Below, piece after piece: positions 6,130 through 8,543 of a DNA stretch of 8,543 bases. The stretch spans positions 1 through 8,543 of the forward strand of contig CAMCFW010000073.1 of the NCBI GenBank assembly GCA_945874195.1, given 5' to 3'. Position 1 is the stretch's first letter, and each line of letters opens with the position of its first letter. Made by a program: the position numbers and the translations under genes. The DNA is from Chryseobacterium gleum. GTDB taxonomy: Bacteria; Bacteroidota; Bacteroidia; UBA10329. The notes beneath the pieces were generated by a model. That model was given only the letters and a program-made list of their open reading frames with translations, was not told the origin of the DNA and searched no databases.

Positions 6130-8043
6130 TCAGCCCACGAAATACATTTTGAGTTTACCTTTTCCTTTGGCCTCCACTTCGCCTCGGAATTCGCAGGCGA
6201 ATGTGTCCTTAACCAGTTCGTAGGTCGGGCCAGAAATGTTCACTTGACCCACTTGGCCAGAGGATTCCATGCGGCTGGCGGTGTTCACAGTGTCGCCCCA
6301 AATGTCATATTGGAACTTCTTTATGCCTACGATGCCTCCCACAACAGGACCTGTGTGAATGCCTATGCGTATTTCAAAATAGGGTCGACCTTCTTCGATC
6401 TTGCGGGCTTTTCCTTCTTCAATGAAATTGCGCATTTCCAGCGCTGCCCGCACCACGTCCACCGCATGCGTATCTGTTGGTATAGGTAGTCCACCTGCGG
6501 CCATGTAGGCGTCTCCTATGGTCTTTATCTTCTCAATGCCGTGCTTTTCGCAGATGCGGTCGAATGCGCTGAAACACTCGTTGAGGTCACGGACAAGTTC
6601 TTGTGGGCTGAGTGTCTCGGACATTTGGGTGAACCCTTTGAAATCGGTGAAGAGGACCGTTACCTGGTCGATAAGCCTTGCTTCCGAACTTCCTTTCGCC
6701 TTCAATTCCTGAGCGGTTTCGTATGGAAGAATATTGAGCAGTAGTTCTTCGCTGCGATCGCGTTCCTTACCAATGCGGTTGCGTTGAACGAAAAAGATCA
6801 CCGAGAAAAGCAACATCACGGCAAAGCCGCCAATGAAACCGTTGCGAAGCAGCGTTTGTCTACGGATCTGCTGTTGCTTGATCTCGTTGTCCTTGTTCAA
6901 TACCACGATCTCCTGTTCCTTCTGAACAGTTTCGAAGCGGGTCTCCATTTCAGCCAATTGTCCGGTGATGGATTCATTGAAGATGCTGTCGTTATAGACC
7001 CTTGCAAGTTTGGTATGTGCAAAGGCCGCGGCCATATCGCCCCGTGCGCTGTCGGCCTCTGCCAACTTCTCGTAGCCGTTGCGGATGTATTCCTTGTGTC
7101 CGTTCGCTAAGGAAATGCGCAACCCTTCGTTGATGAGCGGTGTGGCCTCGCGGTGTCTTCCCTGTGCGGTGCGCACGGCACCCAGATTGATGTAGCAGCC
7201 GGCCGTGGACACATCCATCCCCAATTCCTTGTTCATTTCCATCTCCTTTTCGAAGTAGAAAGACGCCTTGTCATAGTCCTTCAAGTAATAGTGTACGACT
7301 CCGAGTACATCCAAAACCCCGGCCTCTCCACGGTTGTTGCCCATTTGTTGGAAGAGCGTCAAGGCGGTATCGAGCAATACACCTGCCTCGTGGTGCTTTC
7401 CCATCTGGAAGAGACACATGGCCTGATTCTTCAATCCTGTGGCCACCAATTCCTTAATTCCGATTTTCCGGTCCATTTCAGTGGAAAGGTGGAAGTAGTG
7501 TAGGGCATCTTCGAACCGCTCCTGCGAAGCATGGACAATGGCGATGTTGTTGTAGCAGGATGCTATTCCGCGTTTGTCCTTGACCGCCTCGAAGTGTTTG
7601 AGCGCCTTCAGGTAGGAGGCCAACGAACCAGCAAGGTCCCCGATCCTTCGCTGGCTGTTGGCGATCAGCGTATGGTAATTTCCGAAAACACGCTGATCGT
7701 TGGCCCTGCGCATCAATGCATCGAGCTCGGGGCGCATGCGCAATACGTCCTGCGCCTGTCCGCGCTTGAGTACGGTTTGGGCGAGGCTGATGCGCAGTTC
7801 GGCCATCCACTTTGGCGAACCGGACGCCTCGGCAGCTTTGAGTCCCAAGGTTGCCAGGCTGTCTGCCGCATCGAGGTCGCCCTTGTTGCGTGATATTGCG
7901 GAAAGTTTGTAGAATACACTTGCCCTGACGGTGTCGTGCGGTTGGGTTCTGAGAATGGCCTGTAGACTATCGGTGACAGATTGGTCTGCCAGCGAAGGCA
8001 ACGCAATCAACAGAAAGCAGAGCTGGAGTAGCGAGGTTCTCAT
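6130..8043 (-). CDS. TPR-sensor membrane class III adenylate cyclase
   Basis: A 637-residue protein. A signal sequence (about 1-19) leads into a helical region of roughly five TPR-like repeats (about 117-345, for example CYNNIAIVHASQERFEDALH near 163-182). A coiled-coil stretch (365-395), one membrane helix (about 402-419), a linker (LLLNILP, 434-440) and a class III nucleotide cyclase domain (about 458-637) follow. The TPR part should be periplasmic and the cyclase cytoplasmic. All key catalytic residues are present: metal-binding D467 (LFTDFKGFT) and D511 (KTIGDAYM), adenine-selecting K507 and D580 (QYDIWG), and transition-state N587 and R591 (NTASRM). The protein is therefore expected to make cAMP from ATP as a homodimer, with activity tuned by partners of the TPR region. 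The gene lies 55 bp downstream of a Crp/Fnr-family gene on the same strand. ATG 8043 places the signal peptide at the N-terminus. Confidence 0.93.
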   Translation of the reverse strand: MRTSLLQLCFLLIALPSLADQSVTDSLQAILRTQPHDTVRASVFYKLSAISRNKGDLDAADSLATLGLKAAEASGSPKWMAELRISLAQTVLKRGQAQDVLRMRPELDALMRRANDQRVFGNYHTLIANSQRRIGDLAGSLASYLKALKHFEAVKDKRGIASCYNNIAIVHASQERFEDALHYFHLSTEMDRKIGIKELVATGLKNQAMCLFQMGKHHEAGVLLDTALTLFQQMGNNRGEAGVLDVLGVVHYYLKDYDKASFYFEKEMEMNKELGMDVSTAGCYINLGAVRTAQGRHREATPLINEGLRISLANGHKEYIRNGYEKLAEADSARGDMAAAFAHTKLARVYNDSIFNESITGQLAEMETRFETVQKEQEIVVLNKDNEIKQQQIRRQTLLRNGFIGGFAVMLLFSVIFFVQRNRIGKERDRSEELLLNILPYETAQELKAKGSSEARLIDQVTVLFTDFKGFTQMSETLSPQELVRDLNECFSAFDRICEKHGIEKIKTIGDAYMAAGGLPIPTDTHAVDVVRAALEMRNFIEEGKARKIEEGRPYFEIRIGIHTGPVVGGIVGIKKFQYDIWGDTVNTASRMESSGQVGQVNISGPTYELVKDTFACEFRGEVEAKGKGKLKMYFVG

Positions 8044-8093
8044 TATCGATTGATTGAACGAACGAAGTTCGACACAATGTTTCCTAACGCGAA

Positions 8094-8107
8094 TTAACTT
8101 AGGTTAA
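8094..8107. promoter_or_regulatory. TTAAC-N4-GTTAA palindrome upstream of the cyclase (putative Crp/Fnr-type operator)
   Basis: TTAAC (8094-8098), TTAG, GTTAA (8103-8107): perfect arms, 4-bp spacer, centred about 57 bp before the cyclase ATG at 8043. It spans the stop codon of the Crp/Fnr-family gene (8101-8099), so part of it is constrained by coding. It has the same arms, spacing and distance to the start as the copy at 5993-6006, which argues for a shared regulator. Confidence 0.42.
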
Positions 8108-8543
8108 CTTCCGTTTTACCATTCGATTACGCATGCGCGACAACGAAATGGCCGTGATGCCCAGATAGGAAGCCAAATGTTTCTGAGGAATGCGTTGCTC
8201 CAATTCTAGATGGTGATGACGGAATTGAGTATAGCGCTGTTCGGGGCTTAGCAACACAAAACAGTCAATTCGGTCGATTGCATCAAGTAGCATTCGTTCT
8301 AAGGTCTGAGTGTAAGCTTGGGTCAGGCCTAGATTGTTGTCCATTATTTTCCGTAACGCCCGCATATCCACAGTTAGCAGAAAAGTGGGCTCTAATGCAG
8401 CGATGTATTCCACCGAGGGCATATTGCGAAAAAAGGACGCGTAAGCAGCAATAGTTCCGCCTTCAGCCGTAAATAGCACGGTTCGTTCTGTTCCGTTGTC
8501 TAACAGATGGTAATTGCGGAGCAGTCCTTTAACCACAAATGCG
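8099..8543 (-). CDS. Crp/Fnr-family transcriptional regulator, 5' end outside window
   Basis: The frame is open from the window edge to TAA at 8101-8099, giving 147 visible residues (AFVVKGLLRNYHL...). An internal GTG at 8536 is not the true start, since the text there is already inside the cNMP-binding-like beta-roll. Order: the end of the beta-roll (GTERTVLFTAEGG to LEPTFLLTV), the long dimerisation helix (about ALRKIMDNNLGLTQAYTQTL) and a C-terminal winged helix-turn-helix (QKHLASYLGITAISLSRMRN). The cassette that in E. coli Crp holds Glu72 and Arg82 reads IAAYASFFRNMPSVEYIAAL here, with no such Glu or Arg. cAMP binding is therefore doubtful, and the inducer is unknown. It lies just upstream of an adenylate cyclase gene. 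Members of this Bacteroidota group are usually about 190-200 residues, so roughly 45-50 are missing. Confidence 0.88.
   Translation of the reverse strand, partial: AFVVKGLLRNYHLLDNGTERTVLFTAEGGTIAAYASFFRNMPSVEYIAALEPTFLLTVDMRALRKIMDNNLGLTQAYTQTLERMLLDAIDRIDCFVLLSPEQRYTQFRHHHLELEQRIPQKHLASYLGITAISLSRMRNRMVKRKLT

Noticed and set aside
8059..8071. Short palindrome CGAAC-GAA-GTTCG upstream of the cyclase
   Set aside because: Only 5-bp arms with a 3-base loop inside a run of near-repeats (ATTG, AACG). It has no partner elsewhere and no T-run, so it is weak evidence for a site.

Overview
The window looks like chromosomal DNA of a Bacteroidota bacterium, most likely of the Flavobacteriales type. 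The protein families point that way: a Bacteroidota-style Crp/Fnr regulator, small outer-membrane beta-barrels, many lipoproteins, and a Gfo/Idh/MocA oxidoreductase beside a divergent pcm. Start codons also lack clear Shine-Dalgarno sequences. This assignment rests on recalled family likeness; no search was run. I see no mobile element, CRISPR array, tRNA or rRNA. Both ends cut through genes.

Layout, left to right. (1) Positions 1-2492, minus strand, is a probable three-gene operon: Gfo/Idh/MocA oxidoreductase (2492-1494), a lipoprotein with a jelly-roll-like C-terminus (1455-580), and the N-terminal 193 residues of a membrane polyprenyl glycosylphosphotransferase (580 to beyond position 1). 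The last two genes are joined by a TGATG stop/start overlap. The set suggests cell-surface glycan or exopolysaccharide synthesis. (2) pcm (2582-3250) is the only plus-strand gene; it is divergent from the oxidoreductase. (3) Positions 3356-4559, minus strand, hold a YdcF/DUF218-type lipoprotein followed by a small STAS-like protein that apparently starts at TTG. A bulged 11-bp hairpin lies between them. (4) Positions 4670-5934, minus strand, hold two outer-membrane beta-barrel genes that overlap by 7 bp. A strong hairpin plus T-run terminator follows them. (5) Positions 6130-8043, minus strand, encode a periplasmic TPR sensor joined through one membrane helix to an intact class III adenylate cyclase. 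(6) Positions 8099-8543 hold the C-terminal part of a Crp/Fnr-family regulator on the same strand, just upstream of the cyclase.

The most interesting signal is regulatory. The spaced palindrome TTAAC-N4-GTTAA occurs exactly twice in the window. Both copies lie about 57-65 bp upstream of a start codon, one before the cyclase and one before the beta-barrel pair. Its 5-4-5 geometry is that of Crp/Fnr-family operators such as FNR sites and PrfA boxes, and a Crp/Fnr-family gene sits right beside it. A working hypothesis is that this regulator controls the cyclase and the outer-membrane pair. The visible part of the regulator lacks the usual cAMP phosphate-binding residues, so it need not be the cyclase's cAMP receptor.
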